Positions 8,541-16,997 of a stretch of 64,000 nt of DNA are shown here, one piece after another (position 1 is the stretch's first letter; every line of letters begins with the position of its first letter). This DNA is from Nitrospirota bacterium. GTDB lineage: Bacteria > Nitrospirota > Nitrospiria > Nitrospirales > UBA8639. The DNA is taken from contig JAOTTP010000001.1 in the NCBI GenBank assembly GCA_029864405.1, positions 96,909 through 160,908 of the forward strand, read 5' to 3'. A program made the translations under genes and the position numbers. The notes under the pieces were generated by a model. It did not search any database. It was given only the letters and a program-made list of their open reading frames with translations, and had not been told where the DNA came from.

Positions 8541-8697
8541 TTGAAAAATCCTGCCCTGAGTCTTGCCGAAGGGGCCGCCATGCCTGCGCCGAAGGTTCGG
8601 CAGACAGAACAGCACGTTCTATCGTTCGTGAAACGTGAGGCGTAACACCTGAAGCGAAAAGATCTATTTTTTCTCCTGACACCCCCACACTCCTCAC
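8541..8697. repeat. Composite repeat: ~90 bp module plus degenerate heptads
   Basis: 8541-8627 is related to 38058-38152 (opposite strand). Shared blocks include CCTGCCCTGAG, CGAAGGG, CCGCC-TGCCTGCGCCG, TTCGGCA and CGTTCT. In both copies the module leads directly into heptads (here GTGAAAC, GTGAGGC, then TCCTGAC and TCCTCAC facing the other way). This copy lies in frame within the longest possible reading frame of the motE-like gene. Confidence 0.65.
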
Positions 8698-8810
8698 GAT
8701 CCTCGGCGGGCTCCCAACCGGAGCCTTGTCGAACACGCCGGTATTTGGTCTCTGGTCCCGGTCACGCATATGTTGATGATTCGGTGAAAATTTGGACATA
8801 TTTCCATCCC

Positions 8811-9257
8811 TTACTGGGTCATTTCTTCAAGGTGAGAGGTGGCATAGGCATGAGCCGTTACATCTTCTTGAATCTGTTGTTCCTGGTACGCAACTTTCTG
8901 CATGACCTCTTCTTCCTTTTTGGCGATGACCAATTCCACCACCCGTCTGGCATGGTGGGCCTTTTTCAATGTGTCCCGTAGGCCAACCAGCTTATCTTCC
9001 ACATCCTGAATCTGTTGGCTCTGTTGTTCTATGGCCGTACTGATCCGATCCAACCACTGATAACGTTGCTCAGCAATCATGTTGTCGATACCCACTCGTA
9101 TACGCTGTTCTAATTCAGTGGCCACCGCTTCCATTTCGACCATGAGGTCATCCCGCTTCGACAGGATCTGACTTTTTCCCCACTCCGCCAAGACGACTTC
9201 TTCACGGGCGAGGTCTTCCACTTGCTTGCGAAATCGGAGTAATGTGGTCCAATTCAT
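8811..9257 (-). CDS. fliJ: FliJ, flagellar export chaperone-like protein
   Basis: 148 residues, almost wholly predicted coiled coil with heptad-spaced hydrophobic residues (LLRFRKQVEDLAREEVVLAEW, IQDVEDKLVGLRDTLKKAHHARRVVELVIAKKEEE). This matches FliJ in length (about 145) and in its C-terminal motif with conserved ...AxxxRRxxExLxxxK. FliJ is the stalk of the FliI ATPase. The ATG overlaps the fliI stop by four bases, as is usual for this pair. Confidence 0.9.
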   Translation of the reverse strand: MNWTTLLRFRKQVEDLAREEVVLAEWGKSQILSKRDDLMVEMEAVATELEQRIRVGIDNMIAEQRYQWLDRISTAIEQQSQQIQDVEDKLVGLRDTLKKAHHARRVVELVIAKKEEEVMQKVAYQEQQIQEDVTAHAYATSHLEEMTQ

Positions 9258-10597
9258 ACGGTCTTTCCCTTTCTCTCAAGAAGACGCCGGCCCTGTTGTG
9301 CCAACGCTTCAAGGCCTTGGCAACTGTCTGTGATCCCCACCCCCTCCTCACGAGTTTGCCGGAGATAGGCATCGATCGGCCCTTTCATGTGGATCGCCGC
9401 ATCAAGTCGAGGATTCGTCCCTAATTTATACGCCCCTAAATTGATCAGGTCTTCCGCATTGCGATATTCCGCCATCATCTGCACCAGGAACCGTGCAGCA
9501 TCCTGATGGGCGGTCGAGGCAATATCCGACATCACCCGACTCACGCTTTGCAGGACATCGATCGCGGGAAAGTGTCCTTGCATCGCCAAGCGCCGGGACA
9601 ACACAATATGTCCGTCTAAAATGGACCGGATGGAATCGGCAATGGGATCATTTAAATCGTCACCGTCAACGAGCACCGTATACAGACCGGTAATGGATCC
9701 TGTGCCCATCGGCCCCACCCGCTCTAAGACTTGAGGAAAGAGCGTAAAGACAGAAGGCGGATACCCTTTGGTGGTCGGCGGTTCACCGGCAGCCAGCCCC
9801 ACCTCCCGTTGCGCATGAGCCAACCGGGTTAGGGAATCGACCAGGAGCAAGACCTGATTGCCCTGATCCCGAAAAAACTCGGCAATGGCTGTGGCCACAA
9901 ACGCCGCCCGGACCCGGACTAACGGAGATTGATCGGACGTGGCCACCACGACCACCGAACGACGGAGCCCTTCCCGCCCCAAATCCCGTTCCAAAAATTC
10001 CTTCACCTCCCGCCCTCGCTCACCCACCAGCGCGATCACATTCACATCCGCAGACGTGTGACGGCACATCGTTCCCATCAAGACACTTTTCCCGACTCCG
10101 CTTCCGGCAAAAATCCCGAGTTTTTGCCCGACCCCGCAGGTCAGCAGGGCATTGATGGCTCGTACGCCCAAATCCATTGGCGTGGTAATGCGCTCCCGGA
10201 GCATGGGCGCAGGAGCGGGCGCATAGAGGGCATAGCGGCGGCTACGGGACAGCGGCCCTTTTTCATCTAACGGGTGCCCAAGTCCATCCACGACTCGTCC
10301 CAACATTTGAGGCCCGACTAATAATCGTGGAGAGGTTTGATCGTAGCGAATGAGATTTCCGGCGGCGATGCCGCGCACAGCCCCGAACGGCATGACCACC
10401 ACACGTTGCTCCCGAAACCCGATGACTTCTCCCTCCATCATCGACTGCCCTCGTGTGCTGAAGATATGGCATCGCTGACCGACCGAGGCCCCCAAGCCGG
10501 TGCCTTCCAGGGTCAGCCCCACGGCTTTGACGACGCGCCCGGTAATCGTCACAGGAGCAATGTCGTCCAAACGCTGTTGAATCGTGGCGAGGCTCAT
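9254..10597 (-). CDS. fliI: FliI, flagellum-specific export ATPase
   Basis: 447 residues, a typical length. Walker A is GIFAGSGVGKSVLMG at about 162-176 and Walker B is VLLLVDSLTRLAHAQREVGLAAGEPPTTKGYPPSVF, which includes the F-type/type III ATPase signature PPSVF. FliI forms a hexamer with FliH and FliJ at the export gate and uses ATP to unfold and load substrates. It is translationally coupled to fliH (four-base overlap) and to fliJ. Confidence 0.97.
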   Translation of the reverse strand: MSLATIQQRLDDIAPVTITGRVVKAVGLTLEGTGLGASVGQRCHIFSTRGQSMMEGEVIGFREQRVVVMPFGAVRGIAAGNLIRYDQTSPRLLVGPQMLGRVVDGLGHPLDEKGPLSRSRRYALYAPAPAPMLRERITTPMDLGVRAINALLTCGVGQKLGIFAGSGVGKSVLMGTMCRHTSADVNVIALVGERGREVKEFLERDLGREGLRRSVVVVATSDQSPLVRVRAAFVATAIAEFFRDQGNQVLLLVDSLTRLAHAQREVGLAAGEPPTTKGYPPSVFTLFPQVLERVGPMGTGSITGLYTVLVDGDDLNDPIADSIRSILDGHIVLSRRLAMQGHFPAIDVLQSVSRVMSDIASTAHQDAARFLVQMMAEYRNAEDLINLGAYKLGTNPRLDAAIHMKGPIDAYLRQTREEGVGITDSCQGLEALAQQGRRLLERKGKTV

Positions 10598-11199
10598 GAC
10601 CGGGGCGCTTCCAATCCGAATTCGCTGGCCACAAGTGCCAGTTGTTGAGTCAGCCTGGCATCGAACAGGAGGCCGGCCTGTTCAACCAGGCATCCACCCG
10701 GATCCACGTCATCATAGGCTTCCAGCACCAGATGATCGCCATCGGCCCACTCCGGTCGTAATGTGTGCTGAAGGGCCTCTAAGATCGTGAAGTCTTGCGG
10801 ATGGACTTTCAGCGTCACCAACGTTTTGTCGGGGAGCAGCCCAAGAACCTGCCGCACTTGTCGAACCACGAGTTCTTTATCGATCTCACATTCCCGTAAC
10901 AGGATTTTTTTGGTAATGGCCAAGGCGACCTCCACAATATCCCGTTCATGTTCTTCTAACGCGATCACCCGAGCCCGACCAATCTGATTGGCCAACCGAA
11001 GCGCTTTTTTGACTTCCTCCTCCACTTGGGCTTTGCACTGGGCACGCCCCTCGGCGATACCGGCCTGTCGTCCCCGCTCAAACGCGTCACGTTGGAGTTC
11101 CCTGCAATCATGCGGTTGGGCCTCCTCGGCGCGCTGCTTCGCGCTTTTGTGGACTAATTCCACCATCTGAAAACGTTTGACTGTGTCATCCTGTTCCAT
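10594..11199 (-). CDS. fliH: FliH, negative regulator of FliI
   Basis: I place the start at the ATG at 11199 (MEQDDTVKRFQMVELV), 14 bp after the fliG stop, giving 201 residues. The longer open frame to 11412 overlaps fliG and is not protein-like. A middle segment has the FliH pattern of basic and GxxxG-containing helix (AFERGRQAGIAEGRAQCKAQVEEEVKKA). The C-terminal domain resembles the peripheral stalk subunit of ATPases (VEVALAITKKILLRECEIDKELVVRQVRQVLGLLPD, LVLEAYDDVDPGGCLVEQAGLLFDARLTQQL). FliH tethers FliI to the C-ring through FliN. Confidence 0.9.
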   Translation of the reverse strand: MEQDDTVKRFQMVELVHKSAKQRAEEAQPHDCRELQRDAFERGRQAGIAEGRAQCKAQVEEEVKKALRLANQIGRARVIALEEHERDIVEVALAITKKILLRECEIDKELVVRQVRQVLGLLPDKTLVTLKVHPQDFTILEALQHTLRPEWADGDHLVLEAYDDVDPGGCLVEQAGLLFDARLTQQLALVASEFGLEAPRS

Positions 11200-11212
11200 A
11201 AGCGGGCCCGCC

Positions 11213-12208
11213 TTAGACCATTTGCTCCTCACCCTTTCCTCCCAGAGATACACGCCCCTCACCAGCCAGGCGTTGAACGGTTTTGATAATGTTCTGCTGT
11301 GAGGCCTCCACATCACTGAGCTTGACCGGGCCTCGAGTCTCCATATCTTCCTTGAGGGATTCCGCCGCTCGACTGGACATATTCTTGAAGAATTTATCCC
11401 GGAGCGGACCATCGATCGGCTTCAGAGCCAGGAGCAATTCTTCCTTACTCACTTCACGCAGCACTTCCTGCATCCCGCGATCATCGACATTTTCCAGATC
11501 TTCGAACACAAACATCTTCCCACGGATTTCTTCGGCGATCTCCGGGTTTTTGGTTTCCAGAGCTGTCAGGATTTCCCCTTCCACATTTCGTTTCACGGAA
11601 TTCAAGATTTCGGCTACCAGACCAGTCCCGCCGATAGCCACCGCGTTCTTGGAAGACCCCAGACGCAATTCGTCCTGAAGGACACAATTCAATTCATCCA
11701 ACATATTCGGTGACACCTCTTCCGTCGTGGCTAACCGGTAGACAATGGCATCCCGTTTCGTCGCGGGGAGCAATGACAAGATCTGCGCGGCGTGATCGGA
11801 TTCTAAATTGGCGAGAATCAGCGCTCCCGTTTGCGGATGCTCAATGGCCAGGAGATTGGCAATCGACGCCGCATCGAGCGATTTCAAGGTTTCAAACCCT
11901 GCATTTTCAGACGTATTCAAGGAACTCAGAATTCGACGGGCTTTATCCTTGCCCAAAGCGGCATTGAGGATTTTTGAGAGATAGGTTTTCCCTTCCACGG
12001 AAAGACCTGCCGTCCCAGCCAATTCCCGGAATTCCTTTAACACCAGCCGATGTTCATCCTGTCCGACATTGACCAATGCCCCCAAATACGCGCCAATCTG
12101 CCGGATATCTTTTTGGTCGAGAACTTTCAACACTTCCACCGCGGCGGTTTCCCCGATGGCCAGCAACAATATAGCGGCCTTTTCATAGCCGGATAATTGA
12201 CTGTTCAC
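11213..12208 (-). CDS. fliG: FliG, flagellar motor switch protein
   Basis: 331 residues. The N-terminal FliF-binding part starts SGYEKAAILLLAIGETAAVEVLKVLDQKDIRQIGAYL. The middle contains EHPQTGALILANLESDHAAQILSLLP (the EHPQ motif). The C-terminal torque domain carries the charged helix (LKPIDGPLRDKFFKNMSSRAAESLKEDMETRGPVKLSDVE). FliG couples the stators to rotor movement. It lies four bases after fliF. Confidence 0.97.
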   Translation of the reverse strand: MNSQLSGYEKAAILLLAIGETAAVEVLKVLDQKDIRQIGAYLGALVNVGQDEHRLVLKEFRELAGTAGLSVEGKTYLSKILNAALGKDKARRILSSLNTSENAGFETLKSLDAASIANLLAIEHPQTGALILANLESDHAAQILSLLPATKRDAIVYRLATTEEVSPNMLDELNCVLQDELRLGSSKNAVAIGGTGLVAEILNSVKRNVEGEILTALETKNPEIAEEIRGKMFVFEDLENVDDRGMQEVLREVSKEELLLALKPIDGPLRDKFFKNMSSRAAESLKEDMETRGPVKLSDVEASQQNIIKTVQRLAGEGRVSLGGKGEEQMV

Positions 12209-12211
12209 GGA

Positions 12212-13795
12212 TTAGGCCTTTTCTCCTTGCTCTTCTTTAATCCAGGTTCGAATGACTTGGGCAGCGGAAGCCGGGTTATCTGCCGCGAGCTTAATGGCTT
12301 GCTCCTGCGGGGTTTCTGAAATTTCCGCTTCATACTGGGTCACCGTGGCTGGCAATCCTTTCTGTGGCAGGACTACACCTCCCGCTGTAGCCTTGGTGAG
12401 ATTCAGCGCGATCGGTCGAACGACAAACCACAACACCATGACCCCCAGGAGGAAAAAGAGTATCGGTTTGAGGAATCCACCCCAGGAGGCCAGGAACGAC
12501 TGCACACCTGCGGTCAGACTCTCCTCACCCTCAAGGATGGTGGGAGATTCAAATGGCACATTGATGACTTCGATTTGATCCCCACGTTCTTCGGAGAATC
12601 CGACAGCCTTTTTCACAATTTGCACCAGATTCTGAATTTCCTGTTCAGGCCGTGGCACGTATTTCTTTTCGGCCGTATCCTCAGCCGCTTTCCCCTCAGC
12701 GCCTTGAGCCGCTTCATAGGTCCCATCCACTAAGACCGCCACGCTTAACCGTTTAATGGCACCGGTCGGTTCAATGATTTTGCTCACTTTACGATTCACT
12801 TCATAATTCAACGTTTCATTTTTTCGTTTAGCTTCTTTGGGCCGCCCTCCACCTGATGCCTGTAAATCATTGGGCACATTTGTTCGTACTCCCGGCACAC
12901 CCTGGGTCGAACCGGCTTCCACCACCTTTTCTTGACTCCGGTTTTCGCTTCGCACCACCTGGCTATTGGGATCAAAGCTTTCTTCGGTGATTTCGACTTG
13001 CCGAAACTCCAACGGCGCGGTGACCCGAATGACCGACTTGTCCCTCCCCAGGACTTGATCCAACATCGTCTGCACCCGTTGCTCCAGATCCCGCTCCACC
13101 CGGCGTTGGGTTTCAATTTGAGAAGCCGTCAGTTGGGCGTCACTATCCGCAGAGTTTTGACTGAGCACCTGACCATGATTGTCTACCACCGTCACCTGGT
13201 TGGGCTCTAATCCTTCAACGCTACTGGCCACCAAATGCACGATCCCCTGGACCTGTGTACCTCCAAGAGGTGCCCCGCGTTTGAGAGTCAGAACGACGGC
13301 GGCTTGAGCCGGTTTTTGTTCGGTCGCAAACAGCCGCTTCTCGGGCATGACCAAGTGCACGCGTACCCGCTCGACTTGAGATAATTGCCCGATGGTCCGA
13401 GCCAACTCCCCTTGAAGCGCTCGGCGATAATTCATTTGCTGAGTAAAAGGCGTGACACCCAACCCCGTTCGATCGAATATTTCAAATCCCACTCCAGCCG
13501 ATTCAGGAAGTCCTAAAGAGGCCAACTGTAGTCGCAACTCATGCACCCGTTCGGCCGGTACTTTAATCGTATTCCCGCCTTCACCGACTTCATAGACAGC
13601 GCCCTGTTTGCCAAGCTCTTGGATAATCGCTCGCGTATCGTCGGGGTTGAGCTGAGAGAACAAGACCACCAATTCCGGGGCCTTACCGACCAGCATCAAC
13701 ATGGGAATGGTCGCCAGGGCTAACGCCAAGACGACGACCACGCCAATCCGCTGCGTTAACGTTAAGGCTTGAAAATTACCGAGAAGACTGTCCAT
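12212..13795 (-). CDS. fliF: FliF, MS-ring protein
   Basis: 527 residues. There is an N-terminal membrane segment at about 17-37 (GVVVVLALALATIPMLMLVG), the YscJ/FliF ring-building domains (LNPDDTRAIIQELGKQGAVYEV, GVGFEIFDRTGLGVTPFTQQMNYRRALQGELARTI, VRVHLVMPEKRLF), a second membrane segment near 440-460 (FLKPILFFLLGVMVLWFVV) and a cytoplasmic FliG-binding tail (SAAQVIRTWIKEEQGEKA). FliF builds the MS ring on which the motor is assembled. fliE lies 148 bp upstream, and that gap holds nothing I recognise. Confidence 0.97.
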   Translation of the reverse strand: MDSLLGNFQALTLTQRIGVVVVLALALATIPMLMLVGKAPELVVLFSQLNPDDTRAIIQELGKQGAVYEVGEGGNTIKVPAERVHELRLQLASLGLPESAGVGFEIFDRTGLGVTPFTQQMNYRRALQGELARTIGQLSQVERVRVHLVMPEKRLFATEQKPAQAAVVLTLKRGAPLGGTQVQGIVHLVASSVEGLEPNQVTVVDNHGQVLSQNSADSDAQLTASQIETQRRVERDLEQRVQTMLDQVLGRDKSVIRVTAPLEFRQVEITEESFDPNSQVVRSENRSQEKVVEAGSTQGVPGVRTNVPNDLQASGGGRPKEAKRKNETLNYEVNRKVSKIIEPTGAIKRLSVAVLVDGTYEAAQGAEGKAAEDTAEKKYVPRPEQEIQNLVQIVKKAVGFSEERGDQIEVINVPFESPTILEGEESLTAGVQSFLASWGGFLKPILFFLLGVMVLWFVVRPIALNLTKATAGGVVLPQKGLPATVTQYEAEISETPQEQAIKLAADNPASAAQVIRTWIKEEQGEKA

Positions 13796-13943
13796 AGGTT
13801 TAACGGGTTTCGGTTAACTCTCACGATTGAGGAAATGTGGCCATCATTCTTACGCCCTTGAACCGTACCCGATATAGCCAGTCCGGGCTGTCCCTCATTC
13901 GGTCATCCGACATGTTTGGTACCATCCTCATCTCAACCATTTC

Positions 13944-14246
13944 TTAGACTTGCATCCGCATAATTTCCTGATACGCATCAATCACCTTATTTCGCACTTG
14001 CATCAAGAGTTTGAACGATAAACCGGCTTTTTCACCGGCAATGACCGCTTGATGAATATTGACGTTTTCTCCATGGGCGACGGCTTCCTCTAAACGCCCG
14101 GCTTCATGCTGCATGGTATTGACGGACTCCACCGCCTTTTTCAAAAGATCGCCAAATCCCTTGTCCTGACTGGCTGGTCCTTTGAGCGGTGTGATGCCAA
14201 ACGGCTCCGAAACGCCCTCAATACTTTTTATCGGGAGATATTCCAT
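13944..14246 (-). CDS. fliE: FliE, MS-ring/rod junction protein
   Basis: 100 residues, a typical FliE length. The C-terminal half has the family pattern (FGDLLKKAVESVNTMQHEAGRLEEAVAHGENVNIHQAVIAGEKAGLSFKLLMQVRNKVIDAYQEIMRMQV). FliE joins the MS ring to the rod and is the first exported rod component. It follows flgC by 34 bp, and a good ribosome binding site (GGAGG) lies just upstream of its ATG. Confidence 0.95.
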   Translation of the reverse strand: MEYLPIKSIEGVSEPFGITPLKGPASQDKGFGDLLKKAVESVNTMQHEAGRLEEAVAHGENVNIHQAVIAGEKAGLSFKLLMQVRNKVIDAYQEIMRMQV

Positions 14247-14280
14247 ATCGCATTCCTCCTTTCTTCACGATTGAATGGCC

Positions 14281-14724
14281 CTAGCGACCCATCTCTAATG
14301 CACGAAGTGTCATGGTCTTTCCGGTTTCCATCACCGCTAAATTTGCCTCGTAGGCGCGAGTCGCCGACATGAGATTGACCATTTCTTCGATGGGATTCAC
14401 ATTGGGAAGATGCAAATACCCTTGTTCATCCGCATCGGGGTGACTGGGATCGTATACGGTCCTTAACGGCCGATCGTCTTGAATCACATCTGTCACCCGG
14501 ACGCCGGATGGCTCGGACGGATCGCCAAAGGCACTGGCAAACACATTGGAAAACTGCTGCCCAGGCGCTGAGGCTTGAAACACGACATCACGTCTGATGT
14601 ACGGTCCCCCTTCCGGCGTCCTGGTGGATTCCGCATTGGCCAGATTGCTGGCAATGATATTTAGCCGCTGCCGTTGTGCATCCAAGGCAGACCCCACGAC
14701 GGCAAACACGCGATCAACATTCAT
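14281..14724 (-). CDS. flgC: FlgC, proximal rod protein
   Basis: 147 residues. The N-terminus has the rod motif ALDAQRQRLNIIASNLANAESTRTPEGGPYIRRDVVF. The C-terminus has LPNVNPIEEMVNLMSATRAYEANLAVMETGKTMTLRALEM, as in FlgC. It is placed between flgB and fliE in the standard rod gene order, with a purine-rich ribosome binding site just upstream of the ATG. Confidence 0.96.
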   Translation of the reverse strand: MNVDRVFAVVGSALDAQRQRLNIIASNLANAESTRTPEGGPYIRRDVVFQASAPGQQFSNVFASAFGDPSEPSGVRVTDVIQDDRPLRTVYDPSHPDADEQGYLHLPNVNPIEEMVNLMSATRAYEANLAVMETGKTMTLRALEMGR

Positions 14725-14852
14725 CTCAGCCTCCTTCTTCCGACACCCATTTCACATTCCCCCTTCCCGCTCATCTTCACCAACTTTCCGCTTCACTCGC
14801 TCCCTCTGCTTTCCTGGGATCAGCGTAATGGCGGCCGTCAGCTCAATGTCGT

Positions 14853-15269
14853 TCACCTACCGCCACTACCTCCATCAATTGCAGCATTCCACCCATCGAA
14901 GCGACCCTTTAAGAATTGACTGACCGCCATATACATCAAGGTATTTTCGGCCATCAGAGTCATTTCTTTTTCCAAATTGACCGTATTCTCATCTAACCCT
15001 GCCCCGGCCTCCTGTTTGATGGTGTGCTGAAATACCCGAGAATCCTCTGAACCGGTACGCACATGCTTCGGATTGGTGACAACCGGCTCCAATGGTCCAT
15101 CCCCTCGAAGCACGGCATTGAACGTTTCTTGAAAGGGCAGGACCCTGGACTTGTAGCCCGGCGTTTCTTCGTTGGCCATGTTGGAGGCAATCGTTTCATG
15201 AATGCCGCTCCGGACATCCAGTGACCGCTCAAAGAGTCGCGTACCTTCATCCCAAGGGGAAATCATCAT
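14853..15269 (-). CDS. flgB: FlgB, proximal rod protein
   Basis: 138 residues. Rod-type N-terminus (LDVRSGIHETIASNMANEETPGYKSRVLPFQETFNAVLRG) and FlgB-type C-terminus (NTVNLEKEMTLMAENTLMYMAVSQFLKGRFDGWNAAI). It is the first gene of the long flagellar operon. A sigma-54 promoter lies about 95 bp upstream of the start codon. The 129 bp gap to flgC holds no other gene that I can see. Confidence 0.96.
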   Translation of the reverse strand: MMISPWDEGTRLFERSLDVRSGIHETIASNMANEETPGYKSRVLPFQETFNAVLRGDGPLEPVVTNPKHVRTGSEDSRVFQHTIKQEAGAGLDENTVNLEKEMTLMAENTLMYMAVSQFLKGRFDGWNAAIDGGSGGR

Positions 15270-15364
15270 GGCGTTCTCTCCTCTCTGGTTCCCATGTTCT
15301 CATGTGTCTTCACCTATATCCCTGCTTCCCTGGACACGAAATCCCTGACGTCGTCACTCAAGCC

Positions 15365-15380
15365 AGCAACACCAATGCCA
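15365..15380 (-). promoter_or_regulatory. Sigma-54 promoter of the flgB-to-flgE operon
   Basis: The minus strand reads TGGCAT-TGGTG-TTGCT, matching the sigma-54 consensus at the GG and GC positions with correct spacing and the preferred flanks. The expected transcription start is near 15354, about 85 bp before flgB. A heptad array begins 10 bp upstream (15391), where an activator-binding region would be expected. Confidence 0.85.
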
Positions 15381-15390
15381 GAAATCACCA

Positions 15391-15486
15391 GTAAGGAGTG
15401 AACCGTAAGGAGAAAAAAGAGATCCTCACGCTTCCCCCCCTCACGTCTTCCCCCTTACGCCTCATCCCTCACGCCTTACGTCTTGT
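15391..15486. repeat. Heptad array pair upstream of the flgB promoter
   Basis: The left arm 15391-15418 has GTAAGGA, GTGAACC, GTAAGGA, GAAAAAA. The right arm 15423-15486 has TCCTCAC, GCTTCCC, CCCTCAC, GTCTTCC, CCCTTAC, GCCTCAT, CCCTCAC, GCCTTAC, GTCTTGT. The arms are inverted to each other. This lies between the stop of the response-regulator gene (15598) and the flgB promoter. Apart from it the intergenic region 15381-15597 shows nothing clear. Confidence 0.82.
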
Positions 15487-15597
15487 CCGGCCTTAGGGAA
15501 ACTTTTGCCCGCACCGGCATATTTTTCCGCCCTATTCCTGCCATTCCTCACAACAGGCAGAAGCGAGGCATTCAGATGTTCTCCCGATTGCATCCTC

Positions 15598-16986
15598 TTA
15601 GATACTCAGCGAAAGCCCGCCGTTTAACTGTCGATATTCCCGCAATTTATTCCGTAAGGTACGAATACTGATTCCCAAGGTCCTGGCCGCATGTGTCCGA
15701 TTGCCATCATGGCGCTCCAGGGTTCTCAAAATAAGTTCCCGTTCCATTTCCCAGATAGTCCCACTTGGCGCACTGGTATGATTGGCCGTCAACACGGGTT
15801 CCTCAAACTGAAAATGCTCCATCAGTAAAGGCCCGTTGCCGGCTAACAACACGCCCCGTTCAATCACATTTTCCAGTTCCCGCACGTTTCCTCGCCACGG
15901 CCGGCGCTTTAAGTGCAACATGGCCTCTTCAGAAATCTCGCACGGCGTGCGCTGGTTTCGCCGCAATGACCGATTGGCAAAATATTCGGCCAACAATTGA
16001 ACGTCCTCCGGACGATCACGCAACGGGGGGATGGTAAACGGCATGACACTCAGCCGGTAATACACATCCTCACGAAACCGCCCAGCCTGAACTTCCTGCG
16101 CCAGATTCCGATTCGTGGTGGCAATCACCCGCACATCCACCTGCACCGGCTGCCGGGAGCCAAGACGATCCACTTCACGTTCTTGAAGAACCCTGAGTAA
16201 TTTGGCTTGTAATCCCAAACTCATTTCCCCGATTTCATCCAACAACAAGGTCCCTTGGTGGGCCAACTCAAACTTGCCACATCGTCTCGCGAGCGCACCG
16301 GTAAAGGCCCCTTTCTCATAGCCAAACAATTCACTTTCTAAGAGTCCTTCCGGCAGGGCGGCGCAATTGATGGCCACAAAGGGTTGAGAAGCCCTGGGAC
16401 TATGACGATGGACATGCCGGGCCAGGACTTCTTTTCCCGTCCCGCTTTCGCCTTGAATCAAAATGGTCGCCGGGCTGCCCGCCACCATCTCCAGCATGCT
16501 GATGGTGTGCAGCACTTTCGGATCTCTGGTCAGGAATCCTTCACGCGGCTCTTCACGTCGGCGCTTTTCCTGTTCCCTCATCACATCCAGTCCTGAGACG
16601 GGCTGCTCATCTTTGAGCTGGTCAATTAATTTTTCAAGACGATCAAGGGGAAATGGCTTTTGAAGAAAATCGGTTGCCCCATATTTGAGCGCCTCGACGG
16701 CTGCATCCACTCCACCATAGGCCGTCATGACGACCACCGGCATATGGTAGCCCTGGCTTCGTACTTCTCGTAAAAATTCCATTCCGCCTTTGCCCGGCAA
16801 ATTCAGATCAGTCAACACCAGCCAAGGGGCCTCGCGTTCCATCCGCTCTAACCCCTCATAGCCATCCCTGGCCACCGTGACGGCATACCCATGCTGACTC
16901 AACGCGTGAGTCAGGGCCGATTGCAACTGCTCATCATCTTCAACGACCAGGATCCCCCGGCCCGCTCCACCCTCGGTGTCTATCAT
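15598..16986 (-). CDS. NtrC-family sigma-54 response regulator (FlrC/FleR-like)
   Basis: 462 residues. REC domain about 10-125 with phospho-acceptor in VLTDLNLPGKGG; AAA+ domain from about 150 with Walker [10 protein letters not shown], the sigma-54 contact loop GAFTGA and DEIGEMS; C-terminal Fis-type helix-turn-helix (LRTLERHDGNRTHAARTLGISIRTLRNKLREY). It lies 11 bp after a cytoplasmic histidine kinase gene, and the next genes downstream are the flagellar operon with its sigma-54 promoter, so a role like FlrC/FleR is the natural inference. Direct flagellar control is not proven by sequence alone. Confidence 0.9.
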   Translation of the reverse strand: MIDTEGGAGRGILVVEDDEQLQSALTHALSQHGYAVTVARDGYEGLERMEREAPWLVLTDLNLPGKGGMEFLREVRSQGYHMPVVVMTAYGGVDAAVEALKYGATDFLQKPFPLDRLEKLIDQLKDEQPVSGLDVMREQEKRRREEPREGFLTRDPKVLHTISMLEMVAGSPATILIQGESGTGKEVLARHVHRHSPRASQPFVAINCAALPEGLLESELFGYEKGAFTGALARRCGKFELAHQGTLLLDEIGEMSLGLQAKLLRVLQEREVDRLGSRQPVQVDVRVIATTNRNLAQEVQAGRFREDVYYRLSVMPFTIPPLRDRPEDVQLLAEYFANRSLRRNQRTPCEISEEAMLHLKRRPWRGNVRELENVIERGVLLAGNGPLLMEHFQFEEPVLTANHTSAPSGTIWEMERELILRTLERHDGNRTHAARTLGISIRTLRNKLREYRQLNGGLSLSI

Positions 16987-16997
16987 GCCAATCTCCT

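Noticed and set aside
11200-11412. Longer start for fliH
   Set aside because: The extra 71 codons lie inside fliG and are Arg/Ser-rich; the ATG at 11199 just after the fliG stop fits FliH.
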